Numbered from the stretch's first letter, positions 35,108 to 44,675 are shown. The stretch is DNA of 64,000 nt from Bradyrhizobium sp. BTAi1 (GCF_000015165.1 NC_009485.1:2954001-3018000); one strand, 5' to 3'. Notes: generated by a model not told the origin, from the sequence alone. Program-made: numbers and translations.

Positions 35108-36066
35108 GCTTGAATTTCCTGTACTCCGGCATCCTGTCCATCGCGCGCCGCGACGATCCCGTCAACCGATGCGGCCGGATGGCTGGCCGTCTGCGCCGTC
35201 CTGGCTGCGAGCTCGGCAACGCGCTCGATCGCGACCATCTCGGGCGATGACAGCCAGCTTGCGGTGAAGGTCAGTGGCGGAATCCGCAGATCCGTTTCTA
35301 GCTCCTGCAAGCGTCCGCTCTCGATCTCGTTGGCGACGATCGCCGCGGGAATCACGGCGACACCGAGGCCCTCGATCGCCATGTGGATGACGGTCGCCAG
35401 CGAGGCGCTGGCGTGCAGCCGCATCGGCGGCAAATGCGGCCGGTTGAACAGAGAGCGCACATTGTCATAGGGCTGGGTGTTGCGCGGGAAGGTGATGATC
35501 GGAAACCGTGCCATCTGCTCGGCCGTGACGAGGCCCTTGCCGAAGCCCAAGGCAGGGCTGGCCAGGAAGCTGATCGGGTAATCGCACAGCACCCGGCTGC
35601 GGATGCCCGACTCCGAGGGCGCCCCCAATGCGAAGGCGAGCTCGATCTCCTGCGCCAGCAGGCGCGCGTGCAGATTGGGCGTGACGTCGACCTCGATCTC
35701 CAGCGAGAGATTGGGATAGCTCTCGTTGACGCTCTTGATCAGCCGCGGCAGCCAGTCATGCACGATGGTCTCGGCCACGCCGAGTCGGAGAACGCCGCGC
35801 ATCGCCGAGCGGTCGCCGACTTCGGCCAGCATCTCCGCACGCAGGCCGATCAGCTTCTCGGCATAGACCAGCATCTGCCGTCCGCTCGCGGTGGGCGAGG
35901 CCACGCGGTGATCGCGGTTGAGCAGCTTGACGCCGAGCTCGCGCTCGAGCTGGGCGATGCGCTGGGAGATCGCGGGCTGGGTGGTATTGAGGCGCTGCGC
36001 CGCGCCGCGGAAGCTGCCCAGCTTCACCACCCAGAGAAATGTCTCGATGGAACGGAAATCCAACAT
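35104..36066 (-). CDS. LysR-type transcriptional regulator
   Basis: Regulator of 320 residues with an N-terminal winged helix (FRSIETFLWVVKLGSFRGAAQRLNTTQPAISQRIAQLERELGVKLLNR, residues 4-52) and a two-lobed ligand domain. It starts at 36066, beside a TTTTA-N11-TAAAA box, and is divergent from a DUF1445 gene. It is co-transcribed with an M20 hydrolase. By the usual LysR arrangement it should control the divergent gene and itself. Confidence 0.92.
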   Translation of the reverse strand: MLDFRSIETFLWVVKLGSFRGAAQRLNTTQPAISQRIAQLERELGVKLLNRDHRVASPTASGRQMLVYAEKLIGLRAEMLAEVGDRSAMRGVLRLGVAETIVHDWLPRLIKSVNESYPNLSLEIEVDVTPNLHARLLAQEIELAFALGAPSESGIRSRVLCDYPISFLASPALGFGKGLVTAEQMARFPIITFPRNTQPYDNVRSLFNRPHLPPMRLHASASLATVIHMAIEGLGVAVIPAAIVANEIESGRLQELETDLRIPPLTFTASWLSSPEMVAIERVAELAARTAQTASHPAASVDGIVAARDGQDAGVQEIQA

Positions 36067-36089
36067 CGGCCCCGCCTCGGATCAATTTG

Positions 36090-36110
36090 TTTTATCGATC
36101 CTGATTAAAA
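36090..36110. promoter_or_regulatory. LysR-type T-N11-A box
   Basis: TTTTA, eleven bases, TAAAA. The dyad sits in the divergent gap between the LysR start (36066) and the DUF1445 start (36171), where LysR regulators normally bind. Confidence 0.6.
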
Positions 36111-36170
36111 ACGAAGATTAGACTTTATAGCATGGCTGATGTTGAGTGAGTTTGTCGAGATATTAGGCAA

Positions 36171-36998
36171 ATGGCTCAAATGACTGTTTCCGCGGCAGTG
36201 CAGCAACAGGCCGGCGAGGCCGGGCTTCTCCCCAGCCACCAGGCCCGTCTGGACTATCGCACCGGCAAGGGCTGGAGCACGGCGGGGGTCGCTAACGGCT
36301 TCGTGCAGGGTAATCTGGCGATTATCCCCGAGCAGTATGCCGGCGCCTTCCACCGCTTCTGCCAGCTCAATCCCAAGCCGTGCCCGATCATCGGCATGTC
36401 CGATCCGGGCAATCCTTTCATTCCGGCGCTCGGCGCTGATCTCGACATCCGTACCGACGTGCCGCGTTATCGCGTCTGGCGTGACGGCGAGATGGTGGAG
36501 GAGCCGACCGATCTGCTGGCGCATTGGCTCGACGATCTCGTCACCTTCGTGCTCGGCTGCTCTTTCTCTTTTGAAGAAGCGCTGATGGCCGACGGCCTGC
36601 CGATCCGCCACATCGAGCAGGGCTGCCGCGTGCCGATGTACCGCACCAACATCGCCTGCACGCCGTCTGGGCCGTTCGCCGGACCCATGGTGGTATCGAT
36701 GCGCCCGTTCAAGCCGGCGCAGGCGATCCGCGCGGTGCAGATCACGACACGCTTTCCCGCCGTGCACGGCGCGCCGGTGCATCTCGGTCATCCCGACCAG
36801 ATCGGGATCGTCGATATCAACAAGCCGGATTATGGTGATCCGGTGCCGGTCGCGGCGGATGAAATCCCTGTATTCTGGGCCTGCGGGGTGACGCCGCAGG
36901 CGGTCATATCAGCGGCCAAGCTGCCCTTCGCCATCACCCACGCACCGGGGCTGATGCTGATCACCGATCTCAAGAACAAGGATCTCGCCGTCCTCTAA
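36171..36998 (+). CDS. DUF1445 family protein (putative hydro-lyase / D-glutamate cyclase-like)
   Basis: Protein of 275 residues with the DUF1445/UPF0317 pattern: [33 protein letters not shown], then [26 protein letters not shown], and the C-terminal [15 protein letters not shown] mammalian relative acts as a D-glutamate cyclase producing 5-oxo-D-proline; bacterial homologues sit next to oxoprolinase genes. The gene is divergent from a LysR regulator and precedes a Liv-type uptake operon by 79 bases. A role in 5-oxoproline, hydantoin or carbamoyl amino acid metabolism is a reasonable guess. Methionine 171 and 180 are both usable starts; I chose the first. Confidence 0.82.
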   Translation: MAQMTVSAAVQQQAGEAGLLPSHQARLDYRTGKGWSTAGVANGFVQGNLAIIPEQYAGAFHRFCQLNPKPCPIIGMSDPGNPFIPALGADLDIRTDVPRYRVWRDGEMVEEPTDLLAHWLDDLVTFVLGCSFSFEEALMADGLPIRHIEQGCRVPMYRTNIACTPSGPFAGPMVVSMRPFKPAQAIRAVQITTRFPAVHGAPVHLGHPDQIGIVDINKPDYGDPVPVAADEIPVFWACGVTPQAVISAAKLPFAITHAPGLMLITDLKNKDLAVL

Positions 36999-37077
36999 TC
37001 AGGCAGCTATGCCTCCTTTTGAGCTTTCACGCCGACCTCAACTCTTCATCGACGCGCTTTTATCAGAGGATCTTGCC

Positions 37078-38322
37078 ATGACCATCACGCGCCGTAACGT
37101 CCTGCTTGGAGCCACCGCTGCCGCCGCGCTCGGGCCGATTGCTGCCCGTGCCCAGACGTCCGAGGTGAAGATTGGCGTCATCTATCCGTTCTCCGGTGCC
37201 AGCGCCCAGATCGGCGTCGATGCGCAGCGCGCGTTCGAAACCGCGGCCGAGATCATCAACGGCAAGTTCGATTACGATCTCCCGCTCGCCCGTAACGAAG
37301 GCCTGCCGGGCCTCGGCGGCGCCAAGATCAAGCTGGTGTTCGCCGATCACCAGGCCGACCCGCAGAAGGGCCGCGCCGAGGCCGAGCGCCTGATCACGCA
37401 GGAGAAGGTCGCGGCCGTCATCGGCTCCTATCAGAGCGCGGTCGCGGTCACCGCGAGCCAGATCTGCGAGCGCTACCAGATCCCGTATCTGTCGGCCGAC
37501 AATTCCTCGCCGAGCCTGCATCGCCGCGGCCTGAAATATTATTTCCGCGCCGCGCCGCATGACGAGATGTTCTCGCAGGCGATGTTCGACTTCTTCGACG
37601 CGATGAAGAAGAAGGGCACCAAGATCGAGACGCTGGCGCTGTTCCACGAGGACACCATCTTCGGCACGGATTCGAGCAATGCCCAGCTCAAGCTCGCCCA
37701 AGAGCGCGGCTACAAGGTCGTCGCCGACATCAAGTACCGCGCCAACTCGCCGTCGCTGTCGGCCGAGGTGCAGCAGCTCAAGGCGGCCAATGCCGACGTG
37801 CTGATGCCGTCGAGCTACACCACCGACGGCATCCTGCTGGTCAAGACCATGGCCGAGCTCGGCTACAAGCCGAACGCCATCGTGGCGCAGGACGCCGGCT
37901 TCTCGGAGAAGGCGCTGTATGATGCGGTCGGCGACAAGCTCGAAGGCGTGATCTCGCGCGGCTCGTTCTCGCTCGACCTCGCCGCCAAGCGGCCGATGGT
38001 CGGCAAGATCAACGACATGTTCAAGGCGAAGTCGGGCAAGGACTTCAACGACTATTCCTCGCGCCAGTTCATGGGCCTGATTGTGATGGCCGACGCCATC
38101 AACCGCGCCAAGTCGACGGAGGGCGAGAAGATCCGCGACGCACTGGCCGCCACCGACATGCCGGGCGAGGCGACCATCATGCCGTGGAAGCGGGTGAAGT
38201 TCGACGAGAATGGCCAGAACAACGACGCCGATCCGGTGCTGCTGCAATATGTCGGCGGCAAGTTCGTCACTATCTTCCCGACACAGGCCGCCGTGGCCGA
38301 AGCCAGCTGGCCGATGAAATAA
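37078..38322 (+). CDS. Branched-chain amino acid-type ABC substrate-binding protein
   Basis: Periplasmic binding protein of 414 residues of the LivK/type I class. The start at 37078 gives a twin-arginine-like signal (ITRRNVLLGATAAAALGP) that ends near ARAQ. The mature part begins EVKIGVIYPFSGASAQIG, followed by the two-lobed binding domain. The longer in-frame start at 37009 would precede the signal with a non-signal stretch. It is the first gene of a Liv cluster and follows the DUF1445 gene, so an amino acid derivative is the likely ligand. Confidence 0.92.
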   Translation: MTITRRNVLLGATAAAALGPIAARAQTSEVKIGVIYPFSGASAQIGVDAQRAFETAAEIINGKFDYDLPLARNEGLPGLGGAKIKLVFADHQADPQKGRAEAERLITQEKVAAVIGSYQSAVAVTASQICERYQIPYLSADNSSPSLHRRGLKYYFRAAPHDEMFSQAMFDFFDAMKKKGTKIETLALFHEDTIFGTDSSNAQLKLAQERGYKVVADIKYRANSPSLSAEVQQLKAANADVLMPSSYTTDGILLVKTMAELGYKPNAIVAQDAGFSEKALYDAVGDKLEGVISRGSFSLDLAAKRPMVGKINDMFKAKSGKDFNDYSSRQFMGLIVMADAINRAKSTEGEKIRDALAATDMPGEATIMPWKRVKFDENGQNNDADPVLLQYVGGKFVTIFPTQAAVAEASWPMK

Positions 38323-38381
38323 GCGCGCGCAGGGCGCCGGCGGCGCTCTGCATCGGACCATGGCGGAGCATCGGTCGTGCT

Positions 38382-38465
38382 CCGTCATTGCGAGGAGCGT
38401 AGCGACGAAGCAATCCAGGAGCCAGGGAGAAGGTCTGGATTGCTTCGCTTCGCTCGCAATGACGG
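38382..38465. repeat. Palindromic repeat, family A (copy 5), inside the Liv operon
   Basis: Left arm CCGTCATTGCGAGGAGCGTAG.. (38382-38419) and right arm ..CGCTTCGCTCGCAATGACGG (38434-38465). It lies between the binding-protein gene and livH. The right-hand end runs into GGGGGAG, which serves as the ribosome site of livH at 38479. Confidence 0.85.
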
Positions 38466-38478
38466 GGGAGCAAGAGAA

Positions 38479-39357
38479 GTGACGGCAGAAACAATCATTC
38501 AAAGTCTCGCCAGCGGCCTGTTGATGGGCCTGCTCTACGGCCTGATCGCCGTGGGGCTGGCGCTCATCTTCGGCCTGATGGACGTCGTGAACTTCGCCCA
38601 TGGCGAGTTTCTGATGATCGCGATGTACGCGACCTTCTTCCTGTTCGCGTTCTTCGCACTCGATCCATTGTTGTCGGCGCCCCTGGTCGCCGCCGCTTTG
38701 TTCATCTTCGGAGCTGTGGTCTATCTGCTGATCGTGAGATTTGCGGTCCGGGCCAAGGCCAATACCGGCATGGTGCAGATCTTCTCCACCTTCGGCCTCG
38801 CGGTGCTCATGCGTGGCGTCGCGCAGTATTTCTTCACGCCGGACTATCGCAGCATTCCGCACTCCTGGCTGGGCGGCAAGACGATCTCGATCGCCGGAAT
38901 CTACCTGCCGCAGCCGCAGCTGGTCGGCGCGCTGATCGCGATCGCGGCTTTCGCCGGCCTGTACTTCTTCATCCACCGCACCGATTTCGGCCGGGCGCTG
39001 GAAGCAACCCGCGAGGACGCCGGCGCGGTGGCGCTGGTCGGCATCGACAAGAACAAGGTGTTCGCGCTCGGCTGGGGCCTCGGTGCGGCGTTAGTCGGCC
39101 TTGCCGGCGCGGTCATGGCGATCTTCTTCTATGTCTTCCCGGACGTCGGCGCCTCGTTTGCGACCATCGCCTATGTCACGGTGGCGCTCGGCGGCTTCGG
39201 CAGCGTGTTCGGCGCCTTTGCCGGCGGCATCGTGGTCGGTCTTGTCGAGGCCATCACCACCCTGATCCTGCCGCCATCGCTCAAGACGGTCGGCATCTAT
39301 GGCGTCTATCTCCTCGTCGTCTTCATCCGCCCGCGCGGCCTGTTCGGATCGATCTGA
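38479..39357 (+). CDS. livH: Branched-chain amino acid-type ABC permease, LivH
   Basis: Permease of 292 residues with about eight membrane helices. The start is the GTG at 38479 with GGGGGAG upstream; the frame before it is repeat sequence. Family landmarks are LLYGLIAVGLALIFGLMDVVNFAHGEF and, in the cytoplasmic coupling loop, TDFGRALEATREDAGAVALVGIDKNKVFALGW. It forms the channel with LivM and overlaps its start by one base. Confidence 0.93.
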   Translation: MTAETIIQSLASGLLMGLLYGLIAVGLALIFGLMDVVNFAHGEFLMIAMYATFFLFAFFALDPLLSAPLVAAALFIFGAVVYLLIVRFAVRAKANTGMVQIFSTFGLAVLMRGVAQYFFTPDYRSIPHSWLGGKTISIAGIYLPQPQLVGALIAIAAFAGLYFFIHRTDFGRALEATREDAGAVALVGIDKNKVFALGWGLGAALVGLAGAVMAIFFYVFPDVGASFATIAYVTVALGGFGSVFGAFAGGIVVGLVEAITTLILPPSLKTVGIYGVYLLVVFIRPRGLFGSI

Positions 39358-40361
39358 TGGACAAGGCATTCATTCAACGTCGCCGGCGCGACCTCGTCGT
39401 CGCCGCCTTCCTTGCGGCGATCGCCGCGGCCGTGCCGCTGTTCGTCAAGGACGTCTATGTCCAGAACATCATGGTGCTGACCCTGATGTATGCGGCGCTG
39501 TCGCAGAGCTGGAACATCCTGTCCGGCTATTGCGGCCAGATCTCGCTCGGACATGCGCTGTATTTCGGCCTCGGGGCCTATACGACCGCGATCCTGTTCA
39601 CGAAGTTCGGCGTGCTGCCCTGGTTCGGCATGCTCGCCGGCGGTCTGATCTCCGCGCTCATCGCGATGGCGCTCGGCTATCCCTGCTTCCGGCTCGGCGG
39701 CCATTACTTCGTCATTGCCACGATCGTCATCGCCGAAATCACGCTGCTCTTGTTCCAGAACTGGGATTGGGCGGGCGCCGCGCTCGGCATCGACATTCCG
39801 GTGCGGCGCGACTCCTGGCTGACCTTCCAGTTCACCCGCTCGAAGCTGCCATATTTCTACTTCGCGCTGGCGCTCGCCTGCGTCGCCTGGTTCGTCACCT
39901 GGTGGCTCGAGGACTCCAAATGGGGCTATTGGTGGCGCGCGGTGAAGGACAATCCGGTGGCCGCTGAAAGCCTCGGCGTCGACGTGTTCAACTCGAAGAT
40001 GGGCGCCGCGGCCGTCTCGGCCTTCTTGGTCGCGATCGGCGGCAGCTTCTATGCGCAATTCGTCTCCTACATCGACCCAGAGAGTGTCATGGGCTTCCAG
40101 TTCTCGCTGCTGATGGCGCTGCCGGCCGTGCTGGGCGGCATCGGCACGCTGTGGGGACCGATGCTGGGCGCGGTGATCCTGATCCCGCTGACCGAGTTGA
40201 CCCGCTCCTATATCGGCGGCTCCGGCCGCGGCGTCGATCTGATCGTCTATGGCGGCCTGATCATCGCGATCTCGCTGGCGCGGCCGCAAGGGCTCGTCAG
40301 CCTGTTCTCCCGCAAGCCGAAGCCGGCCGCTCAGCCGGCGCGAGAGGCGGTGGCGTCATGA
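39357..40361 (+). CDS. livM: Branched-chain amino acid-type ABC permease, LivM
   Basis: Permease of 334 residues with about nine helices. The segment NILSGYCGQISLGHALYFGLGAYT near residue 55 and the coupling loop KWGYWWRAVKDNPVAAESLGVDVFNSKMGAAAVSAFL near residue 190 are typical of LivM. The start overlaps the last base of the LivH stop. The gene ends with a basic, Pro/Ala-rich tail and shares ATGA with livG at 40358. Confidence 0.93.
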   Translation: MDKAFIQRRRRDLVVAAFLAAIAAAVPLFVKDVYVQNIMVLTLMYAALSQSWNILSGYCGQISLGHALYFGLGAYTTAILFTKFGVLPWFGMLAGGLISALIAMALGYPCFRLGGHYFVIATIVIAEITLLLFQNWDWAGAALGIDIPVRRDSWLTFQFTRSKLPYFYFALALACVAWFVTWWLEDSKWGYWWRAVKDNPVAAESLGVDVFNSKMGAAAVSAFLVAIGGSFYAQFVSYIDPESVMGFQFSLLMALPAVLGGIGTLWGPMLGAVILIPLTELTRSYIGGSGRGVDLIVYGGLIIAISLARPQGLVSLFSRKPKPAAQPAREAVAS

Positions 40362-41072
40362 CCGCGTTGTTGGAAACCCGCAACATCACGCAGCGCTTCT
40401 CGGGTCTGACCGCGAACTCCGATGTCTCGATCTCGGTCGGGCGCGGCGAGATCGTCGGCCTGATCGGTCCGAACGGCGCCGGCAAGTCGACCTTGTTCAA
40501 CCTGATCGCCGGCGCGTTCAAGCCGAGCGAAGGCACGATCCTCTTCGACGGCGAGGATGTCACGGCGCTGCCGGCCGCCGAGCGCTGCCAGCGCGGCATC
40601 GGCCGCACCTTCCAGGTCGTGAAGAGCTTTGAGAGCATGACGGTGATCGAGAACGTCATCGTCGGCTCCCTGGTGCGCAGCACCAACATGCGCGACGCCC
40701 GTCGCAAGGCACATGAGGTGCTGGCCTTCTGCGGCCTCGATGCGCGGGCCGACGTGCTGGCGAGCGACCTCGTGCCGTCGGAGAAGCGGCGGCTCGAAGT
40801 GGCCCGCGCGCTTGCAACCGAGCCGAAGCTGTTGCTGCTCGACGAGGTGCTCACCGGCCTGACCCCGGTCGAATCGCAGAAGGGCGTCGAGCTCGTGCGT
40901 CGTGTGCGCGACACCGGCATCACGGTGCTGATGGTCGAGCACGTCATGGAGATCGTGATGCCGCTGGTCGACCGCGCCATCGTGCTCGACCTCGGCAAGG
41001 TGCTGATCGAAGGCAAGCCCACGGATGTCGTCCGCGATCCCAAAGTCATTTCCGCCTACCTCGGAGACCGCC

Positions 41073-41089
<17 letters not shown>
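40358..41089 (+). CDS. livG: ABC transporter ATP-binding protein, LivG type, with variant signature motif
   Basis: ATPase of 243 residues. Walker A GPNGAGKS is intact and Walker B reads LLLLDEVLTGL. The family signature that normally contains LSGGQ or LSYG is here LVPSEKRRLEVARALA, with no glycine in the core. The H-loop reads VEHVMEIVMP. The variant D-E-V after Walker B is seen in a LivG subset. It is read in the same operon and partners with LivF at 41073, which overlaps it by 17 bases. Confidence 0.9.
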
Positions 41090-41777
<688 letters not shown>

Positions 41778-41856
41778 AGCAATACATTTAATTGCCTGCT
41801 CGGCTTCGTTGTGTTCGCGGTGCGTAGCGAAACCATCGAGAGTCCGGTCCGCGGCC

Positions 41857-41952
41857 CCTGGATCGCGTCGCTGCGCTCGCGATGACGGAGTTTGCGGGGG
41901 ACGGTGGCGCCCACCCCAACCGTCATTGCGAGCGCAGCGAAGCAATCCAGGA
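41857..41952. repeat. Inside-out family A repeat, left direct copy flanking the GIY-YIG gene
   Basis: A right arm (CCTGGATCGCGTCGCTGCGC.. ending GATGACGG, 41857-41888) is followed after about 31 bases by a left arm (CCGTCATTGCGAGCGCAGCG.., 41920-41952). A second copy with the same arm order lies beyond the gene at 42336-42353 and 43626-43702, making a direct repeat of about 96 bases. Confidence 0.8.
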
Positions 41953-41989
41953 CTGTCTGAACAGGAGACGGTCCGATTTGCAGTCAAGG

Positions 41990-42277
41990 TCAGTTCAGCG
42001 TTTCGTAGAGATCGAGCCATTGCGGATTGAGCGCTTCGACCAGCAATAACTTCTTCTTGCGGCTGCCGGACTTGATCTGCTTCTCGCGTTCGATGGCAGC
42101 CATCATCGTTTCGTGCGGCTTGTACCACACCAATACCTTGCAGCCATAGGTTTTGGTAAAGCCGGCAATGAGGCCTTCACGATGCTGGTAGGCCCGTTTC
42201 GGAAGATCGCTCGTCACGCCTACGTAGAGCGTTCCGTTCCGGCCGCTTGCCATGATGTACACGTAGGGATGTTTCAT
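41990..42277 (-). CDS. Small GIY-YIG nuclease
   Basis: Protein of 95 residues that is a single GIY-YIG domain, as in UvrC-C-terminal-like and UPF0213 proteins. The motif pair is VYI at 6-8 and LYVG at 17-20. Further conserved residues Arg28, His32, Glu63 and Asn84 (PKRAYQH, AIEREKQIK, NPQW) are in place, so the nuclease site looks intact. The fold nicks DNA. Start 42277 is used; an upstream in-frame ATG near 42292 is also possible. It lies between two copies of a palindromic repeat, beside an IS, and is isolated from the flanking transport operons. Confidence 0.88.
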   Translation of the reverse strand: MKHPYVYIMASGRNGTLYVGVTSDLPKRAYQHREGLIAGFTKTYGCKVLVWYKPHETMMAAIEREKQIKSGSRKKKLLLVEALNPQWLDLYETLN

Positions 42278-42335
42278 CGGCACACCCAACATCAAGCGGG
42301 GCGGCAGAGTATCACCTGGAGTCTTTTCTGGAGCC

Positions 42336-42353
42336 CCTGGATCGCTTCGCTGC
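42336..42353. repeat. Family A right arm, first part, cut by the IS
   Basis: CCTGGATCGCTTCGCTGC. Removing the IS and one CTGC restores an uninterrupted right arm that continues GCTCGCGATGACGG at 43626. Confidence 0.75.
42350..42353. repeat. Target-site duplication, left copy
   Basis: CTGC, repeated at 43622-43625. Confidence 0.7.
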
Positions 42354-43621
42354 TGTTCAGCCCGGGGACATGGCTTACACCTGTTCGGGGACATAGTTGA
42401 CACTTTTGGGGTCGCGCAAATCGATCGCTGCGATCTGATGCGCGGCAAAGAAAATTCCGAATTTTCCGTCCTGGCTGAGCGGGCGAATAGCGAGCCGCTC
42501 GCTGCGAAAGGCTTGCGGGACTTTCCAGAGCCGTCCCTCGAAACTGACATAGGCCTTGGTGCTCGACACCGAACGGACGATCTCACCCTCGTCGTATTCC
42601 ACCGTCGGAAGGCGATCCGGCATCGTTCGCGGGCTGGGCCGGTAGCGGCTCGCCGGCACATCGAAGTCGAGAGCCTCGTGGGGCCGGTCGAGATTGTAGA
42701 CGGCCCGCCATTCGTCGAGCGCCCGCTGGACGTCGTCAAGGTCCCTGTAGCGCTTGAAGGCAAAGACTTCGGCCTTCAGGCTGCGGTGGAAGCGTTCGTT
42801 CTTGCCGCGGCCCTGAGGATGATACGGCCGGCTGTGGATCGTTCGAATGCCGAGCTTCAGAAGCCAGACCGTCAGCGCGGTCCAGGGGTCTTCGAGAGTA
42901 AAGCCCCAGGGACCACCATTATCGACGAACATCGCATCCGGCAGTCCATAGCGGCGGAACGTCGTCTCCAGATGTCCTTTGACCGTAGAGCCGCGCTCGT
43001 TGTCACACGCCGCCAGGCACACGGAGAAGCGCGAGTGGTCGTCCAGCGCAGTCAGCGGGTGACAGGACACGCCGTTCTCCAGCGCACTGTGCCCCTTGAA
43101 GTCCATCTGCCACAGCTGATTGGGCGCATCCTTCTCGAAACGCCTGTACGGCTGCCCCGGCGTGCCTGCAGGCTCGCTCACGCGATCGTAGCGGCGCAGG
43201 ATGGTGTGCACGGTGGATATCGCCGGGACAGTTTGCCCGTCGCGCGCGAGACGACGTGCGAGCTTGCGCGCGCCCCAGGCCGGGTGAGCGTCGCGCAACG
43301 CGACGATCTGCTGCTCAGTCGCAGCCGCCGTGCGCTCCGGACTCCGATGCGGCCGCCGCGACCGGTCCGCCAGCGTCGTATCGCCGGCGTCATACCGCTG
43401 GATCCATTTGTAGCCGGTCTCGGCGCTGATGCCGAACTGACGGCACAGCTTCCGCCGGTTCACGCCCTCCTGCTTGGCAAGCATCACAAACTCTCGTCGC
43501 TGGTCCATGACAGACACCTCTCGCCACGGCATCGCTCGCCCCTTTGCTTGACGAATCGAGCCGATTTTGAGGTGTCAACCATGTCTCCGAACACCTGTCA
43601 GCCATGTCCCCGGGCTGAACA
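42354..43621 (-). mobile_element. IS481-family insertion sequence, complete
   Basis: A 1268-bp element bounded by imperfect terminal inverted repeats about 50 bp long. Each outer end begins TGTTCAGCCCGGGGACATGG, read inwards. It carries one full-length transposase gene and is flanked by a 4-bp duplication, CTGC. It inserted into the right arm of a family A repeat. Confidence 0.93.
42375..43532 (-). CDS. IS481-family transposase
   Basis: Transposase of 385 residues with a winged-helix DNA-binding region in the first 60 residues (MLAKQEGVNRRKLCRQFGISAETGYKWIQRY) and an integrase core with the catalytic triad Asp144 (WQMDFKG), Asp204 (FVDNGGPWG) and Glu246 (KNERFHR). It is uninterrupted, so the element may be active. 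The stop lies just inside the inner repeat region. The first ATG at 43532 has GGGG-rich sequence upstream; a second at 43508 is possible. Confidence 0.93.
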   Translation of the reverse strand: MPWREVSVMDQRREFVMLAKQEGVNRRKLCRQFGISAETGYKWIQRYDAGDTTLADRSRRPHRSPERTAAATEQQIVALRDAHPAWGARKLARRLARDGQTVPAISTVHTILRRYDRVSEPAGTPGQPYRRFEKDAPNQLWQMDFKGHSALENGVSCHPLTALDDHSRFSVCLAACDNERGSTVKGHLETTFRRYGLPDAMFVDNGGPWGFTLEDPWTALTVWLLKLGIRTIHSRPYHPQGRGKNERFHRSLKAEVFAFKRYRDLDDVQRALDEWRAVYNLDRPHEALDFDVPASRYRPSPRTMPDRLPTVEYDEGEIVRSVSSTKAYVSFEGRLWKVPQAFRSERLAIRPLSQDGKFGIFFAAHQIAAIDLRDPKSVNYVPEQV

Positions 43622-43702
43622 CTGCGCTCGCGATGACGGAGTATGTAGGATCTGCGGTGCCCGCCACAACCGTCATTGCGAGCGCAGCGAAGCAATCCAG
43701 GG
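43622..43702. repeat. Family A right-arm remainder and left arm; right direct copy flanking the GIY-YIG gene
   Basis: Begins with CTGC (the target duplication), continues the right arm GCTCGCGATGACGG (43626-43639), then a 30-base spacer with AGTATGTAGG and a left arm at 43670-43702. It is similar to 41871-41952 throughout, including the spacer ends. Confidence 0.75.
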
Positions 43703-43771
43703 GCCAAGGCCAAGGTCTCGTTGGAGAGGATGTCGAGCGACAACGGTGATCGAGTATTCACCCGTCTTGCC

Positions 43772-44674
43772 TCACACCATCCCCTTGCCCGCATCAGACC
43801 CCTGTCGCCGTTGGCGGGCCTGCAGCACCAGGATCACTGATAGCGCCGCGAAGATGACGACGAAGGACACCGCCGAGGTCAGTGTGCCCAGCGCGTAGAT
43901 GTCGGGCTTGGTCACGGTCGTCGTCAGGCCCTGCAATTCCAGCGGCAGCGTATTCACGGAGCCGATCGCCTGGCTGGAGCGGGCGAGTTCGTCCCAGGAC
44001 AGCGTGAAGCCGAACAGGCCGATGCCGACGACCGAGGGCAGGATGATCGGCAGCACGACGTGGCGGAAGGTCTGCCACGGCGTGGCGCCGAGGTCGCGCG
44101 CGGCTTCCTCGAGCCGGCCATCGAAGCGGTTGAAGATCGCGAACATGATCAGGAGGCCGAACGGCAAGGTCCAGGTCAGATGCGCGCCGAGACCCGACGT
44201 GAACAGGCCCATGGCGGTGGTGTAGCCGTCGGCGAGCCAGCCGAGGCCGACATTGGCGCCGTGCTTGTTGACGAAATCGTCGATCAGGCGGAATTCCAAG
44301 GCGATGCCGAGCGAAGTGATGATCGAGGGCATGATCAGGCTGGCGATCGCGGTGTAGAACAGGATCGAAGCGCCGCGGAACGGCTTGCGGAAGGCCATGC
44401 CGGCGGCCACCGACAGCACCACCGTGATGACCATCACCACCAGGCCGAGCGCCAGCGAGCGCTTGAAGGCCGCGCCGATGTCGACAATGCCGCCGCCGGA
44501 AAACACCTTGCCGAACCAGGTGAGCGACACGCCGTTCATCGGGAACGTCAGGCCGCCATCCGGGCCCTGGAACGACAGGATGTAGATCGCGATCATCGGC
44601 CCGTACAGGAACAGCACATAGGCCGAGAAGAACGCGGCGAGGATGTAGAAGGAGCGGGGACGCTTGTCTCCCAT
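43772..44674 (-). CDS. Polyamine-type ABC permease, PotC class
   Basis: Inner-membrane permease of 300 residues and about six helices. The EAA coupling loop EEAARDLGATPWQTFRHVVLPII is clear near residue 200. It starts at 44674, with AAGGAG inside the end of the upstream permease. It forms the channel with the PotB-like protein. Last gene of a four-gene unit read from 48069; ends just before the region of family A repeats. Confidence 0.91.
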   Translation of the reverse strand: MGDKRPRSFYILAAFFSAYVLFLYGPMIAIYILSFQGPDGGLTFPMNGVSLTWFGKVFSGGGIVDIGAAFKRSLALGLVVMVITVVLSVAAGMAFRKPFRGASILFYTAIASLIMPSIITSLGIALEFRLIDDFVNKHGANVGLGWLADGYTTAMGLFTSGLGAHLTWTLPFGLLIMFAIFNRFDGRLEEAARDLGATPWQTFRHVVLPIILPSVVGIGLFGFTLSWDELARSSQAIGSVNTLPLELQGLTTTVTKPDIYALGTLTSAVSFVVIFAALSVILVLQARQRRQGSDAGKGMV

Positions 44675-44675
44675 C

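Larger units (their letters stand above)
41920..43639. mobile_element. Putative palindrome-bounded GIY-YIG cassette (hypothesis)
   Basis: A family A left arm (41920-41952), a GIY-YIG nuclease gene and a family A right arm (42336-42353 continuing at 43626-43639). The arm order is the same as in the short palindromes elsewhere, but the short spacer is replaced by a gene. This looks like a full unit of which the short repeats are internally deleted copies. An IS481-family element at 42354-43621 interrupts its right arm. The call is an inference from layout; movement is not shown. Confidence 0.4.

Noticed and set aside
42375-43532. Considering the IS as a RAYT-type transposase that moves family A repeats
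   Set aside because: The enzyme is a DDE transposase with its own 50-bp ends and target duplication. The palindrome it sits in has different ends, so the IS is a passenger.
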